From NCBI GenBank assembly GCA_018417955.1, contig JACTVC010000042.1:124001-188000 (forward strand): DNA of 64,000 nt. The letters are read 5' to 3'. This stretch comes from Laccaria trichodermophora (taxonomy: Eukaryota; Basidiomycota; Agaricomycetes; Agaricales; Hydnangiaceae). Positions within the stretch are counted from its first letter, which is position 1, and each line of letters begins with the position of its first letter. Made by a program: the position numbers and the translations under genes. Shown one piece after another: positions 13,701-24,289 of this stretch. The notes below the pieces were generated by a model, which worked only from the letters and a program-made list of their open reading frames with translations, made no database searches and was not told the DNA's origin.

Positions 13701-16300
13701 TCATTTAGGCTGGTCTACTGGCAGGAACGGTAATATCAGTTTTTCTGATGAAACGCAAAGTTTATTGATGAACGTCACAGCAAATGGCCTCAACCTCAGG
13801 GTTTTTATGTGAGATTTTCCTTCTTCGCAGTCTCCAAACAATTACATACCGATTTCAGATGGGCATTTACGCAGGCCTGGGTGTTAGTCAAGCCTTCTTT
13901 TCATTTTGCATGGGAGCCATGTTCAGCCTGCTTACATACTTCGCATCTCAACGGCTACATAAGGTTCGGTGCAGAGTCCCCTTTAAATGCTCAACGCACT
14001 CATCTATAATCTATATAGGCTGCCATTGAGCGGGTGATGCGTGCACCCATGTCATTTTTCGAGACCACTGTAAGCAACTCACACTCTTGTGACCCTCTTT
14101 GGTTCTGAGGCTTTCGCACTAGCCTCTTGGCCGTATAATGAATCGGTTTTCCAAAGGTTGGAGTTTAGCTGATCTGACTTGACGATGACATGGCTAAATA
14201 TCTGACTCAGATATCGACACCGTCGATAACCTGCTGGGAGGTAAGTTTGTGCTGAAAGTGTTGTTGCTTGCGGTCTTAACTCTCACGTAACTAGACTCCC
14301 TCCGCATGTTTTCAGCTACGGCTTCGAGTATTCTCGGCGCTATCATCTTGATTTCAATAGTCCTGCCATGGTTTTTAATCGGTGTCGTTGTGATTTTCGG
14401 TGGCTATTGGTATGCAGCAATGTTCTACCGTGCAAGCGCTAGAGAACTCAAAGTCAGTGTTCTCATTGTCCTATCATCAAATATATTTACGGAGCTATGT
14501 TTAGCGTCTTGATGCCGTTCTGAGATCATCTCTATACTCCCATTTTTCTGAAAGCTTGTCTGGCCTAGCCACTATCCGTGCATACGGGGAAGCGAATCGC
14601 TTCCTCTTGGACAACGAGAAAAGGGTCGACATTGAGAATCGCGCTTACTGGTTGACTGTCACGAACCAGGTATTGACCTATACATCTTTGGCGCATAGTT
14701 CGGCGTCTTACACTTTCTGTTTGACAGCGCTGGCTGGGAATACGTCTCGACTTTTTGGGCTCTCTATTGACATTCATTGTTGCAATTCTCACCGTAGGGA
14801 CGAGGTTTACGATCTCTCCGGCGCAGACTGGCTTGGTGCTGGCGTACATCCTCAGCGTACAGCAAGCGTAAGCAGTTATGCTACTCTTCACTAGTCTTCT
14901 AAACCTCTTACCATCTTCGCATAGGTTCGGCTGGATGGTGCGACAAAGCGCAGAAGTGGAGAACAACATGAACTCGGTGGAACGGATTGTCCACTACGCG
15001 ACTGAGATCGAGCAAGAAGCCGCCCACGAGATCCCAGATCAGAAACCTCCACAGTCGTGGCCTGCCCATGGCGAGGTGGAATTGAAGGACATCGTTCTCA
15101 ATTACCGACCGGAACTTCCTCCTGTTTTGAAGGGTATTTCCATGTCTGTCAAAGCTGGAGAAAAGATTGGAATAGTGGGCAGGTTTGTTGATCTATTATT
15201 TTTTCTCGTTGAGTTCTGAGAGTGTTGTACAGAACAGGGGCTGGGAAGAGTTCCATTATGACGGGTAAGCTTGCTCGATTTTCGCACTGGCCGTCTATCT
15301 CAGAGTTCCGATTTAGCGTTATTCCGCATCGTCGAGCTGTCATCGGGTTCCATCCTGCTTGATGGTGTCGATGTTTCTCAGATTGGTCTGACGGATTTGA
15401 GGAAGAGCTTGGCGATTATCCCACAAGATCCCGTCAGTATCTGATTTCCTCTCTCGTATACGCTACTGATATTTTTTTTCTCTGTAGCTTTTATGTGAAT
15501 ATCTATGCGTTGTCGTTGGGAATATTATGCTCACACTTCACAGTTTCGGGAACCTTGCGGACAAACCTCGATCCTTTCAACCTTCATGATGACGCCACAC
15601 TATGGGATGCCTTGAAAAGGTCGTATCTGGTGGCGGACACGCCGAGGCGAAACTCGGTTGTCCAGGAGGAAGACTCGTCGAGTGGGGTGCATACCCCGGT
15701 GAACCGATTTACCTTGGACACTGTGATCGAAGATGAAGGTGGAAACTTATCAATAGGCCAGGTCTGTGAAGCTTTCAAACAACTGGAGGGGTTTGGCTGA
15801 CTAGATTGACAGCGATCACTGGTTTCTCTCGCTCGAGCTCTTGTGAAAAATTCGAGAGTCATCATCCTCGATGAAGCAACAGGTAGGAGATGTTCTACCT
15901 TCGCTTCGCCCAGCTCAACTTTCTTGCAGCATCGGTGGACTACGAAACCGATCGTAATATTCAAGATACCATTGCATACGAGTTCAAAGACAAAACCATT
16001 CTTTGCATTGCTCGTATGTTACTTTTTGATATATTCGATCTCTTGATAACGTGTTTCCGTCACAGATCGGCTTCGCACAATCATTTCCTATGACAGGATT
16101 TGTGTGCTCGATGCTGGGCAGATTGCGGTAAGTTCGTTAAGCTGAGTCGACGTACAACTGCTGAGCGTGATTAGGAATTCGACACGCCTGCACGGCTTTA
16201 CGAAATCACGGATGGCATTTTCAGAGGAATGTGTGAGCGCTCTTCGATAACAATGGACGACATCAAGATGGCAATGAAGGTACCGAAGGAAGATGCATGA
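10708..16300 (+). CDS. ABCC-type multidrug/oligomycin resistance ABC transporter (Yor1-like)
   Basis: This is a full-length exporter with two membrane domains and two nucleotide-binding domains, about 1,400 residues from roughly 20 exons. The N-terminus ([39 protein letters not shown]) is that of fungal Yor1-like pumps lacking TMD0. NBD1 has Walker [10 protein letters not shown] near 12674, signature LSGGQKQR near 13050 and Walker B IQIFD/DPLSALD. NBD2 has Walker [10 protein letters not shown] near 15240, a divergent signature [15 protein letters not shown] and Walker B VIILDEAT. The second membrane domain includes [18 protein letters not shown] and [11 protein letters not shown] chose the start at 10708 because a 48-bp intron (about 10789-10836) with a CTGAC branch site joins it in frame to the family N-terminus; an ATG at 10726 is also possible. 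No break was found. Confidence 0.9.
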
Positions 16301-16394
16301 TTATCAATAGGCGAGTTTCTTGAGCGGAACGCATTTAGACGCAATGCGATGATAGATAAATATACCTGGGATATTGTGGGATAACAAATTCATA

Positions 16395-16481
16395 TATCAC
16401 TCTCTTAATGAGAGGCGTTGTTCTGGCACGACCAGAGCACATCGCGGTTGTGGAAAGTGCACGGAAACACTGGAAAAGCAT
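16395..16481 (-). pseudogene. Relic 5' end of the gene-A family (copy 3)
   Basis: Reading down from the ATG at 16481 gives MLFQCFRALSTTAMC then SGRARTTPLIKR, clearly related to the first residues of the gene at 22400-23176 (MLFRAIHTSTIRSA, ARTPLIKK). The similarity stops after about 30 codons. The flank up to about 16600 also matches the 5' flanks of the two other copies, including the phrase CAATTTGGCGAAGCGCTGAG shared with 25008-25022. It is a dead fragment just after the ABC transporter. Confidence 0.6.
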
Positions 16482-16673
16482 GATGAGAAAATCTGGGATA
16501 TTGTAGGATAATAATTGGCGTGCTCCGCTCTCAATTTTTATTCAGCAATTTGGCGAAGCGCTGAGCACACTCCGATTGACGTAAAGGTAACCCCAGGGAG
16601 TGCACCCTAGTATATACACCCTAGGCATGACACTTTGACGTCACGTGAAACGTCGAAGAGGAAGAATTACTGT

Positions 16674-17490
16674 CAGGGGGCCGCCATCGGAGAAATCCGT
16701 GAAATGCACTGGTACAGTCGGGTCGTGGGAGAAAGCACGTGCATTCCAAACAGCACCTGCACCCGCCCAACACTCACCTGCACCGCGCTGCATAGCGCTT
16801 CCACTTATCCAAAGTACTACATACTTCTTGCTTTTTCAGCTTTGCCGGAGTAGATCATCTGTCCGATATACAGCTATTAACGAGCCTTTACTTAAGTATA
16901 AATTTAAAGTCTACCATTCTGCGAGCTCTGCAGATGTGCGCGCAGCGCAACAAGTGTGCAACTACCTAAAATCACCCACTGAGTTACTATACAAATGAAA
17001 GACGGCATTTATCCTACAGCCGCAATAGATACAGACACCGGAATTCACCAGGTTGAATGTGGTCTGAGACTGCGCCAGGAGGTGATCACTTTGACCACCC
17101 TCAGCGCGCACAAATCCATAGGCATAATTCCAAGTGGAATAGCGCTGCACTCAAGAAGCGACAAATCGTCTCATATACTAGGTATGTGTCAGAGTATACT
17201 GCCATTTTCTCTCAGTTACAACTTTATTGATAATAATTCCCTACTATTTCGTGCTCCAAGTTGTGCTCAGGCTGAGAACACAACTCGCATTTCACCCCTC
17301 CTCTTTACCCGCACCACCCAAATATTTGTCTCATTTGCTGGCATTCTTATCCTTCCGACCACATCTTTGCGCTTTCATAAAAAGCCTTGCCGTGATTTGT
17401 TATCGCTGAGCCATTTGGAATGCACGTGCTCTCTCCCACGACCCGACTGTACCAGTGCATTTCACGGATTTCTCCGATGGCGGCCCCCTG
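16674..17490. mobile_element. hAT-type MITE with 77-bp inverted repeats and 8-bp target duplication
   Basis: The element begins CAGGGGGCCGCC and ends in GGCGGCCCCCTG. The terminal inverted repeats span 16674-16750 and 17414-17490 and differ at about one position in 77. The 8-mer ATTACTGT is repeated exactly outside both ends (16666-16673 and 17491-17498). An 8-bp duplication with CAGGG...CCCTG ends is characteristic of the hAT superfamily. The 817-bp length and absence of a transposase frame make it non-autonomous. The near-identity of the arms suggests recent insertion. Confidence 0.92.
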
Positions 17491-17494
17491 ATTA

Positions 17495-18513
17495 CTGTAC
17501 ATAATCGGGTACTCGGCCACCTAAGACCGTTTTATTCATTACCAGTGTATAACTGTATAGAAATGCCTGAAATTTTGAGAATGCGCTTTCTTGGATATCA
17601 AAAACATCTACGCAAAATTTGGGAATTTTTGAGTGTCTTATTATTTCTCTACAAATATTTTACTGTTGAGACTCAAGAGCTGGCCAGGCCACCTTGAACT
17701 AATACAAATTTGTATTGGCTCTGTTCGGTTCATTATGTTTCAGGATCACTGCCCGTAATAGGAAATACGCCATTTCTAGGCGCTCAAGAGTCATCCATCC
17801 GTAACTCAGTCAGTTCTATTCCAATTTACACGAAATTCTTTGGAGGTTTCAAAGGAAGTTCCATAAAAAATTCTTCTCACATTTGAATATGAGATTTTTA
17901 TAGTTCCTAAATTTATAAAATCACTATTTCACATGTTCGCATTTTGGGTCCTTGACGCCGAAATGGCAACCGGCTGGGAGATAGGAATTGAAAAAAAATC
18001 TGAAAGATACCCAACATGATACAGCATCATCAGAAAAAGCTTTCTGACAGAAAAAATTTGCATCCGCTTAAGTTTGGTGAACTAAGCGCAAGAAATCTAG
18101 CTCATGCTCCAAAACCTAAAATATTTTCTAATAGTATGGTATATATATTGAATATCTTCAGGCTAATACACCCTGTTGCTTTGTACTCAAATGAATTCAT
18201 AATTTAAAAGGATATAAATGAACTCAGTACTTCTGTTTTACGATTGGTATAAGTTTCGTCGCCCCAGTGCGAGAGATACCTTGCCGCAACCTGTTCTATT
18301 TTAAGAAACGGACCCTGATGGCTGACTGACTACCCTTCCACAAGCTTTCTCCCTTCCGCACTTCGCCGTTCTCAAAATTTAACAGTGCAGTCGTGTAAGT
18401 AATGTCCAGTGCTACCTAGAAATACAAATTTTATTGCTAATTGTCGATGTCTGAACTGTGTAGAAAATCAATGGCCGGCTTCCCAGGGTGGCCGGGTACC
18501 TGATTACGTACAG
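17495..18513. mobile_element. TA-flanked inverted-repeat element (Tc1/mariner-like MITE), left edge hit by the hAT MITE
   Basis: The left end CTGTACATAATCGGGTAC (from 17495) and the reverse complement of the right end CTGTACGTAATCAGGTAC (ending at 18513) match at 24 of 27 positions through CGGCCACC. TA dinucleotides flank both ends (17493-17494 and 18514-18515), as expected for Tc1/mariner. The 1.0-kb interior is AT-rich and I see no transposase. The 8-bp target of the hAT MITE overlaps the left TA and the first four bases of this element, so the hAT copy came later. Confidence 0.7.
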
Positions 18514-18515
18514 TA

Positions 18516-19406
18516 GCCTTCGAGGTCGTAATCACTCATGGCACTCCCTGCTAAATCCTAATCAAGATTGCCATCGGGGGACAGATCTCAGTGTCCCAGC
18601 ACTACTGAGTGCCCGGCGCTACTTACTGCCCCAGCACTTCCGAGTGCTCAACACTACTCCGTGACAAACAGCTGACTGTCAGCACGTAAATATGCCAGTG
18701 ATTTCACCAGTTACAGCGTATTCTGTATATGTATGAAAGAAAAACAAATAAGAAAATAATGTTATCCATTTTTACGAGCTGACAGTGAAACTGCACACTA
18801 GAACTGAGCGTACAGCGCCCACAGAACTTCACTACATATCAGGTGTACGCTGGCTCGTCAGCGACGGTATCGGAAAACCCAATCCTGCCACTGGGCTCAC
18901 CATGCCACCCCGCCCCAGATACCACCCCGCATACCGTGCCAACCCGCCCCAAGGCCCAGATGCATCGGTATCGTCACACCTATAGTCCCGTCACTGCTAA
19001 AGCTGGCCCCAGCAGTGGCGGTGGAGTGATGAGCGACCAGTTCCAGTGCATAAGCTAGAGTGTCGAGCGCATCGTCACTGTACCGTTGGAAATCTTGTAC
19101 GGGTCCTGCCACAATGACCGCGCCATGGCACATACGAAGCGTATTGACTAGTAATCCGTGGAAGCGAGAACATCAACTGTCGTCCCTCCAGAAAAACTGG
19201 CATTCTGCGGAAGCGTAAGCACAAAGAAAATGTGACGGCAATGACAAGAAGCTGCCGCTCACCTCCTCTTGCACTGCCTGGACCCGAGAGGGTGGGGGAT
19301 GTGAACAAAAGCGGTATTACGCGGCGAAGCGAACATTGAAATAAGGGAATCAGACATGAAAGGTGCCGCTGAGGACGCGAGTGGTCGTGCACATGCCAGC
19401 GGTCTG
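18516..19406. other. Gene-poor repeat-like stretch
   Basis: I see no convincing gene. At 18590-18660 short related words alternate (AGCACTACTGAGTGCC, AGCACTTCCGAGTGCT, AACACTACTCCGTG), a decayed short tandem repeat. On the minus strand 19133-18960 has an open, coding-like stretch (VQDFQRYSDDALDTLAYALE) without a start, splice context or known family. It could be a relic exon. Confidence 0.4.
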
Positions 19407-20030
19407 CTACGTCACCAAACAGAAACCTGTGCTGAAGCTAGTGGTTGGCGGGGGTGCCACGCTTGACTGCCCACGTTGTTCCGCACTGACGCTTGACTGC
19501 ACAACCCCTCGACTCTGCCGACCGGACACTGTGCATGAACGCATCGTCGTGATGCTCAACCACCCCATCCCTTGACTCGACCAGCTGGGTACTCCCGGAG
19601 ATTTCAGGTCTGATGGAAAGTGATGCGCCGAAAGACCTGCTGGAAACATTGAGGCAGTCGGATTGGCAGCAAACAGGGTGCATCGAGGGGAGAGGAAGGC
19701 AAAGAACGGGTCCGCGGCAGTTGTGGTTGTCGTGGACGCATCAGCAGCGGGAGCAGGTGCGTTATGACTGGCGGTTCCAGGTGCTGGTGTTTGCGGAGCG
19801 TCACTGGAAGAAGTGGTGCTGCTTGCAGTAGCAGCGGCGGGGTCAGCAAAGCTAGTGGGCACAGTGGTGCCACTAGCAGAGGCGGCGGTGGCAGCGGCAG
19901 TGGGTGTTCCCAAAGGGCTGGAGCTGGAGCGCACTGCAGGGACCGGATTGCACTGATTATTGACAGGGTTGTTCTTGTCAGGAACGTAAGCAAACTGGGG
20001 GCACCATGGGGTGAAGCTGGGGGACTCTGT
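19407..20030 (-). CDS. Hypothetical Ser/Thr/Ala-rich protein or relic
   Basis: An open frame begins after a possible acceptor near 20037 with TPWCPQFAYVPDKNNP and QCNPVPAVRSSSSPLGTP, passes through a Thr/Ala/Ser/Pro-rich stretch (about residues 40-90) and stops at 19407. The composition resembles the linker of a secreted or cell-wall protein. I found no convincing start or signal peptide; a possible first exon (MTSNYGPSLSPLHIAAPSA) ends at a GTAAGC donor near 20168 but does not clearly join. The neighbours are mobile elements. It may be a fragment of a secreted protein gene, and I do not recognise a family. Confidence 0.3.
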   Translation of the reverse strand, partial: TESPSFTPWCPQFAYVPDKNNPVNNQCNPVPAVRSSSSPLGTPTAAATAASASGTTVPTSFADPAAATASSTTSSSDAPQTPAPGTASHNAPAPAADASTTTTTAADPFFAFLSPRCTLFAANPTASMFPAGLSAHHFPSDLKSPGVPSWSSQGMGWLSITTMRSCTVSGRQSRGVVQSSVSAEQRGQSSVAPPPTTSFSTGFCLVT

Positions 20031-20450
20031 TTGAGCTAATAAAGGGCCCGCGTTTGCGAAGAGGGGTGGGGGAAGAAATATTCTCGAACATTGGGGAACG
20101 GTCCAGCAAATCTAAGGAACATAGCTGTTTCAAAAAAATGAACAATATAGATGAAAGTTCGCTTACGATGTGGATGGGCATTGCGCTTGGAGCAGCGATG
20201 TGCAGGGGTGATAAAGACGGACCGTAATTAGAGGTCAAAACAAGAGGAGAGATGCTGGCGCTGCCGCGGATACCTTCGATAACTTATGAAACATCCACCG
20301 CAAGAAGTATCGTTATGAATTCATTTAGCAAAATAGTGAAATCCTTTTGACTGATTTGTTGGATTTTCAAGCTTTTAGGAAGGGAATTGACTGCGAGAAA
20401 CAAGCTTGTGTTTTTATGATCTCCGAGTCTGACAAGTATGAATCAAATAT

Positions 20451-20607
20451 GTCGGAAAAAACTATTTGGCCTTATAGTCATTTCTTGTTGATTACCTGCC
20501 TTGCTTGCCTTATAAGGTTAAAATTTGGCCATTACAAGGCCCTTATAAGGCAAGTAAGGCAGTTAATCAACAAGAAACTATTATAAGGCCAAATAAATTT
20601 TTCCGAC
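20451..20607. repeat. Near-perfect fold-back (inverted repeat) with 67-bp arms
   Basis: The left arm 20451-20517 starts GTCGGAAAAAACTATTTGGC and ends GCCTTATAAGG. The right arm 20541-20607 is its reverse complement with only a few mismatches (words TTTCTTGTTGATTA and GCCTTATAAGG are shared). Only 23 bases separate the arms, so the strand can form a long hairpin. The inner word CCTTATAAGG is itself palindromic. No target duplication is evident. Confidence 0.85.
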
Positions 20608-21182
20608 TCAGATAGTGTCTCGTTGCAATTTTATGAATTCTACATAACAAAATACTTCCTTCGTCTTTGTTTAGATACGCTGATCTACTCTCAGCTACGC
20701 TGGCCCGATATGTAGCCAGTGACCCGTTGCCTGGACCTAGAGCTTGAAAATGGATGGAACATGTGTATTCCATTTAACAGGGAATGGGGGAGAACACGCA
20801 TGGGTTTGACTGCTCACCAAGCATGGTTGTAAGGTCTGTCAAAGTTTGAGCAGCGTTGATACAACCCAAATATGCGAAGTAAAAGCGCACCGTTTGCTTG
20901 ATTTGGGAAGAAAACCAGTACGGCGGCCAATTATTTCACATGTGTCGTGGGTATGCCACCATGGAGGCGTCGTCACCTACAAGCGATCACGAAATAAGTG
21001 TTCAAGCTTTGTACTGAAGCGAGGGAATGCACTTAATTTGAATACCACACGTGTGGGGGATGCGGAACGGGTTACGGCAAGCACCACGGCGCGTAGTACT
21101 TAACCCATCATGGGAGGGTAGTATTCAAGTTTCCCATTTCGTCTTTATGCTAAATTGTTGAGTCTCAATCCTATAAATTTCA

Positions 21183-21703
21183 GTGGCTGACCAAGACACT
21201 CACCAAATCAGCTCGAAAAAAAGTCGTTCTCGAGTTGCCCGTGGAACCGTCGACCTGAAACGTCCTCGCCTTCCCTCCAGAAGCAAGGGCGTTAACTCCA
21301 AGAGCGAAAAATATCGCGAGCAGTTCGAAAAAGGCAGCAGCGCGAGGATCTTCGAGGACGCCCCTCCCTCTCCCCTGTAGAAGTTCCTAGCACTAAACGT
21401 CAACTCTTCCAGATACAGCTCTAGCGCATTCGAATCGGATGACGTTTCGCGCAGGCTCGGCCGCAATGCCAGCAATACACCTCTACCAATGTAAAATTCC
21501 CTGTCCATCTTCGTAAACTGAGCGTTTGAATCTGGCAAAGGAATATTCTGGAACAAAGTGAACGATAACAGAACGATAACAGAGTCTGGAGCAGGACTTA
21601 CCTTGCGCATGCTGTCCTCAGAGCACAGTGGTAGTACTAAAACCCTCCCTTGGACACCTTTTCCAACCGTAGCGAGCGAGAGAAACTCGGTATAGAAGCA
21701 CAT
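21183..21703. other. Coding-like relic, strand uncertain
   Basis: Both strands stay open here. The minus strand gives MCFYTEFLSLATVGKG, a GTAAGT...CCAG intron-like segment (about 21539-21592) and a frame ending at 21200. The plus strand gives a basic peptide (SKKSRSRVARGTVDLKRPRL) entered from a TTTCAG acceptor at about 21182 and ending at 21380. Neither has a recognisable family. The codon pattern of the plus-strand part is good, so an exon relic is likely, but I cannot choose. Confidence 0.3.
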
Positions 21704-21719
21704 TCAGCGCTGATGTCAC

Positions 21720-22330
21720 TCAACGTGCCGAATTACTTTGCTGACAAGAAACTCTGGGAAATCCACACTTCGAACATGCTCGTGCGATCGATGAGTTACG
21801 CCATCCTGTAGACTTGAGGGGGTTCAGATGCCAAGTAAGCCGCCATTTGATTATGTTGCAACTCACCATCCTGTTTCCACTGTCCAGTCCAGTGTCCAAA
21901 TTACCGACCAACGATGACAGTACAGAAGGAAGACGGTGAGCTCGACACAGAGCGAGGAGCAATGTTGATCATTGTGTGTGGCAGCTAAGAAGTAGCGTCA
22001 AGCACCATCAAAACGACGTCGGCGGATCGAAGAAAAGAACCAAGTTTGTAATTCAGCATATTTTTAGACTCGTCGGTCTGACTATGAATAGTGCTTACAG
22101 ACACTTTCAGTCTTCTCTTACGGATCTCGATGCAATGCTAATCTATATATAGATGGCAGCGTCGAGCGACCAAGGCCTTGAAGGCCAATTAGCTATTGCC
22201 AAAGAATTGGCCTTAGAAGGCTTCGATCACTAATAACTGTCATGCCTTAGGTGAGGGAGTTATGAGAACGGCACAAGCAACTTTCAAGACCTACATTGCA
22301 TATGAAAAAAGGAGCTAGAGGCTGAGCTAC
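21720..22330 (-). other. Gene-poor stretch with possible short exon relics
   Basis: The minus strand has short open pieces separated by plausible introns: MINIAPRSVSSSPSSFCTVI at about 21972, and later GVTHRSHEHVRSVDF with FPEFLVSKVIRHVE ending at about 21719. No known family is recognised. At 22170-22233 an imperfect inverted repeat is built on AGGCCTTGAAGGCCAATT and AATTGGCCTTAGAAGGC. Nothing else is supportable. Confidence 0.25.
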
Positions 22331-22399
22331 TAGTCATCATGATGGGCAACGTTACACACAAAAATGCTCAATGAACTGCAAGATGGCGTGCATGGGCGA

Positions 22400-23176
22400 C
22401 TATTTAAAGTCCCTGCCTTTTGCCTTGGAGTGGACAGTCACTGTCAGCCTGTGTAAACGCTCGGTGGGCTGTATGACTCCATATCCTTTCTTACATGCAT
22501 ATGAGATACAATCTTCATCGTCAGGCCAATAATATGCTGCCAGATACAAGTGTGCACGCCCGGTCTTTCCCATAGCGATGAGGCTTTTGGAGATGCGTTC
22601 TGATTGCTTATCAATGTGGTCCTGATGGTACAGTTCAGCCAAGTTAATTAAGCTTGCCAGAGTTGCAGATATGAAAAAGCTCACATTTGACATCCTCAAT
22701 TTTGTTGTGTCCAGGAAGACAATGCCACCATCTGACAACTCATACAGCGCTTCCCACTCACTGACATCTTCTCCAGCTTCGTCCTTTTCTGGCAATTCCT
22801 TAACTTTTGGATCTTCATTTTTTAAAGTCTCCTCCAAGGCAAGTGTGGCCTTCCGCTCAAAGGCCCGATCCCACATATACTCTCTTTTCATTGTAGGATA
22901 AGGTGGGAGGCCAGAGCCTACAACATCATAGATAACATCGGGATCAATCTTGTCAACCTGTGTAGCGTGAATAGCCTCTCTAGTTATCGGGTTGACCAGA
23001 AAATGTTGAAATGTCGACAAATATTCAGTTATATTTTCGGCGGAGGAAAAATCATGGATAGAGGGAGCGTCCCAATAAGGATATCGGAGAAGTAATGTCA
23101 CAGGAAACTTTTTGATGAGAGGTGTTCTGGCTTGAGCAGAGCGTATCGTGCTAGTGTGAATTGCACGGAAAAGCAT
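22400..23176 (-). CDS. Unrecognised single-exon protein (gene A), possible mitochondrial presequence
   Basis: An uninterrupted frame of 258 codons runs from the ATG at 23176 to a TAG at 22400. The first 30 residues (MLFRAIHTSTIRSAQARTPL) are rich in Arg, Ser, Thr and Leu with no acidic residue, like a mitochondrial targeting presequence. The middle is charged (LEETLKNEDPKVKELPEKDE) and the later part contains GGIVFLDTTKLRMSNVSFFI and HLYLAAYYWPDDEDC. I do not recognise a domain. Two decayed relatives lie in this window at 25157-25419 and 16395-16481, showing it belongs to a locally duplicated family. This is the only intact copy here. It could be expressed or a recent leftover; the intact frame favours a real gene. 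Confidence 0.6.
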   Translation of the reverse strand: MLFRAIHTSTIRSAQARTPLIKKFPVTLLLRYPYWDAPSIHDFSSAENITEYLSTFQHFLVNPITREAIHATQVDKIDPDVIYDVVGSGLPPYPTMKREYMWDRAFERKATLALEETLKNEDPKVKELPEKDEAGEDVSEWEALYELSDGGIVFLDTTKLRMSNVSFFISATLASLINLAELYHQDHIDKQSERISKSLIAMGKTGRAHLYLAAYYWPDDEDCISYACKKGYGVIQPTERLHRLTVTVHSKAKGRDFK

Positions 23177-23299
23177 GATCGACGTTTGGGCGACGTTCAA
23201 TAGATAAATATAGGATATCCGAAAATATATATTTAGGAGCAGCGCTTCTGTTTGTCGAACATACTTATAGACTCCCATTGCCGTAAAGGTGCGAATTAA

Positions 23300-24285
23300 G
23301 TACAACATCTGATGGTAAAACAAAGGGAGATACATATCCCATCTGCCTTGCCAATGATTCCAAGAAGGGAGAGGGAGGGGGGGAGGACAAAAGTAATACT
23401 TATAAGGTGTCAAGGTCGTAACTTATCCAAAGATATGCATAACATTGAACGAATCATTCCGAAAAAAACTTGCGAAGATAGTCTGTGAGCATCGTTTTCA
23501 TGTTGGAGTCAATGTCACTTCGGCTCAGGATTTGCTAATGAGGAGGCAAGTCAAACTAGGCCAAAAGTAGCGAAGGAATGGAAAAAAACTCACGAGCGCT
23601 TTCTCCGTCTTCTGCTTGTGCATTTCAGTCTGCTGCTTAAACTCGAACTCACTCGCTTCGCGCTCCATCTTCAAACGCTGCATCTCTCTCCGCTGCAAAC
23701 TCTCCTTTTCTTCTCGATCGTCCCGTCGTCGGAGGTATTCTAGCATCATTTTCAAAGCCTAACTTTGCATTTGCACAAATTGCATCAAAACATCAACTAC
23801 ATTGGCGTTGATTGACAAATTCGCGACGCCCGGATCGACGCCGTTTGTGAGAGAGGGTATTGGTATAGGACCGTTTCCGCCTGTGGGAGGTGATTGGGGT
23901 AACGGTGGCGGTAGTGGGTTGTCCTTGTGCCTGTGGATTGAGAAATGCAACGTGGTTGTTGCGGTCATGGTTAAGGCCACTGAGACCGTTCACCATCATG
24001 GGGTCTCCGAAATCGATAGGTTGATTATCTTCATCTGGATCGTCGCCTGCAGCATTTGATGGTCCAGCTCCAGAGCCCCGAGCCTGGACGAGTCTCGTTG
24101 TGGCCGGATCACCGTGCCATCTGGAAGTGAAGGTTGAATAAAATGATTGTGGGAGGGGAAGTAAGGCGTACCTTCGATAAAAGAGGTTGTACCAACCGAG
24201 CCGATGCCATGAATCAAGTGTTTTTGGAAGGAGGTTTCCAATCTCACATCCTGCTTTCTTCGCAATTGCAATGCGACACCCATAT
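23300..24285. repeat. Duplicated unit, copy 1 (partner of 25505-26510)
   Basis: From about 23300 (GAGATACATATCCCATCTGC) through the 3' flank and body of the Myb/SANT gene, the sequence matches 25505-26510 at roughly 90-95%. The 65-bp spacer phrase around ACAACATCTG and GAGATACATATCCC occurs a third time at 25075-25110. The copy is direct, not inverted. Confidence 0.85.
23454..24285 (-). pseudogene. Truncated Myb/SANT-like gene (copy of the 25682-27406 gene)
   Basis: This segment is about 95% identical to 25682-26510 but lacks the first two exons with the Myb/SANT part; similarity ends abruptly near 24285. Two lesions are visible against the other copy. A 2-base loss near 23923 shifts the frame (PQAQGQPTTATV instead of PQALRDNPLPPP). 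A CAG-to-TAG change near 23761 puts a stop after QFVQMQS. The last exon, ending DYLRKFFSE at 23454, is still intact. It is therefore a recent pseudogene. Confidence 0.85.
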
Positions 24286-24289
24286 ATCA

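Noticed and set aside
15540..15800. Possible break in the second nucleotide-binding domain of the ABC transporter
   Set aside because: The apparent shift disappears when 15496-15541 (GTGAATA...TTCACAG) is removed as an intron, giving [16 protein letters not shown].
16995..17504. Plus-strand open frame of 169 codons
   Set aside because: It lies inside the hAT MITE, crosses its right terminal repeat and has no transposase-like motif.
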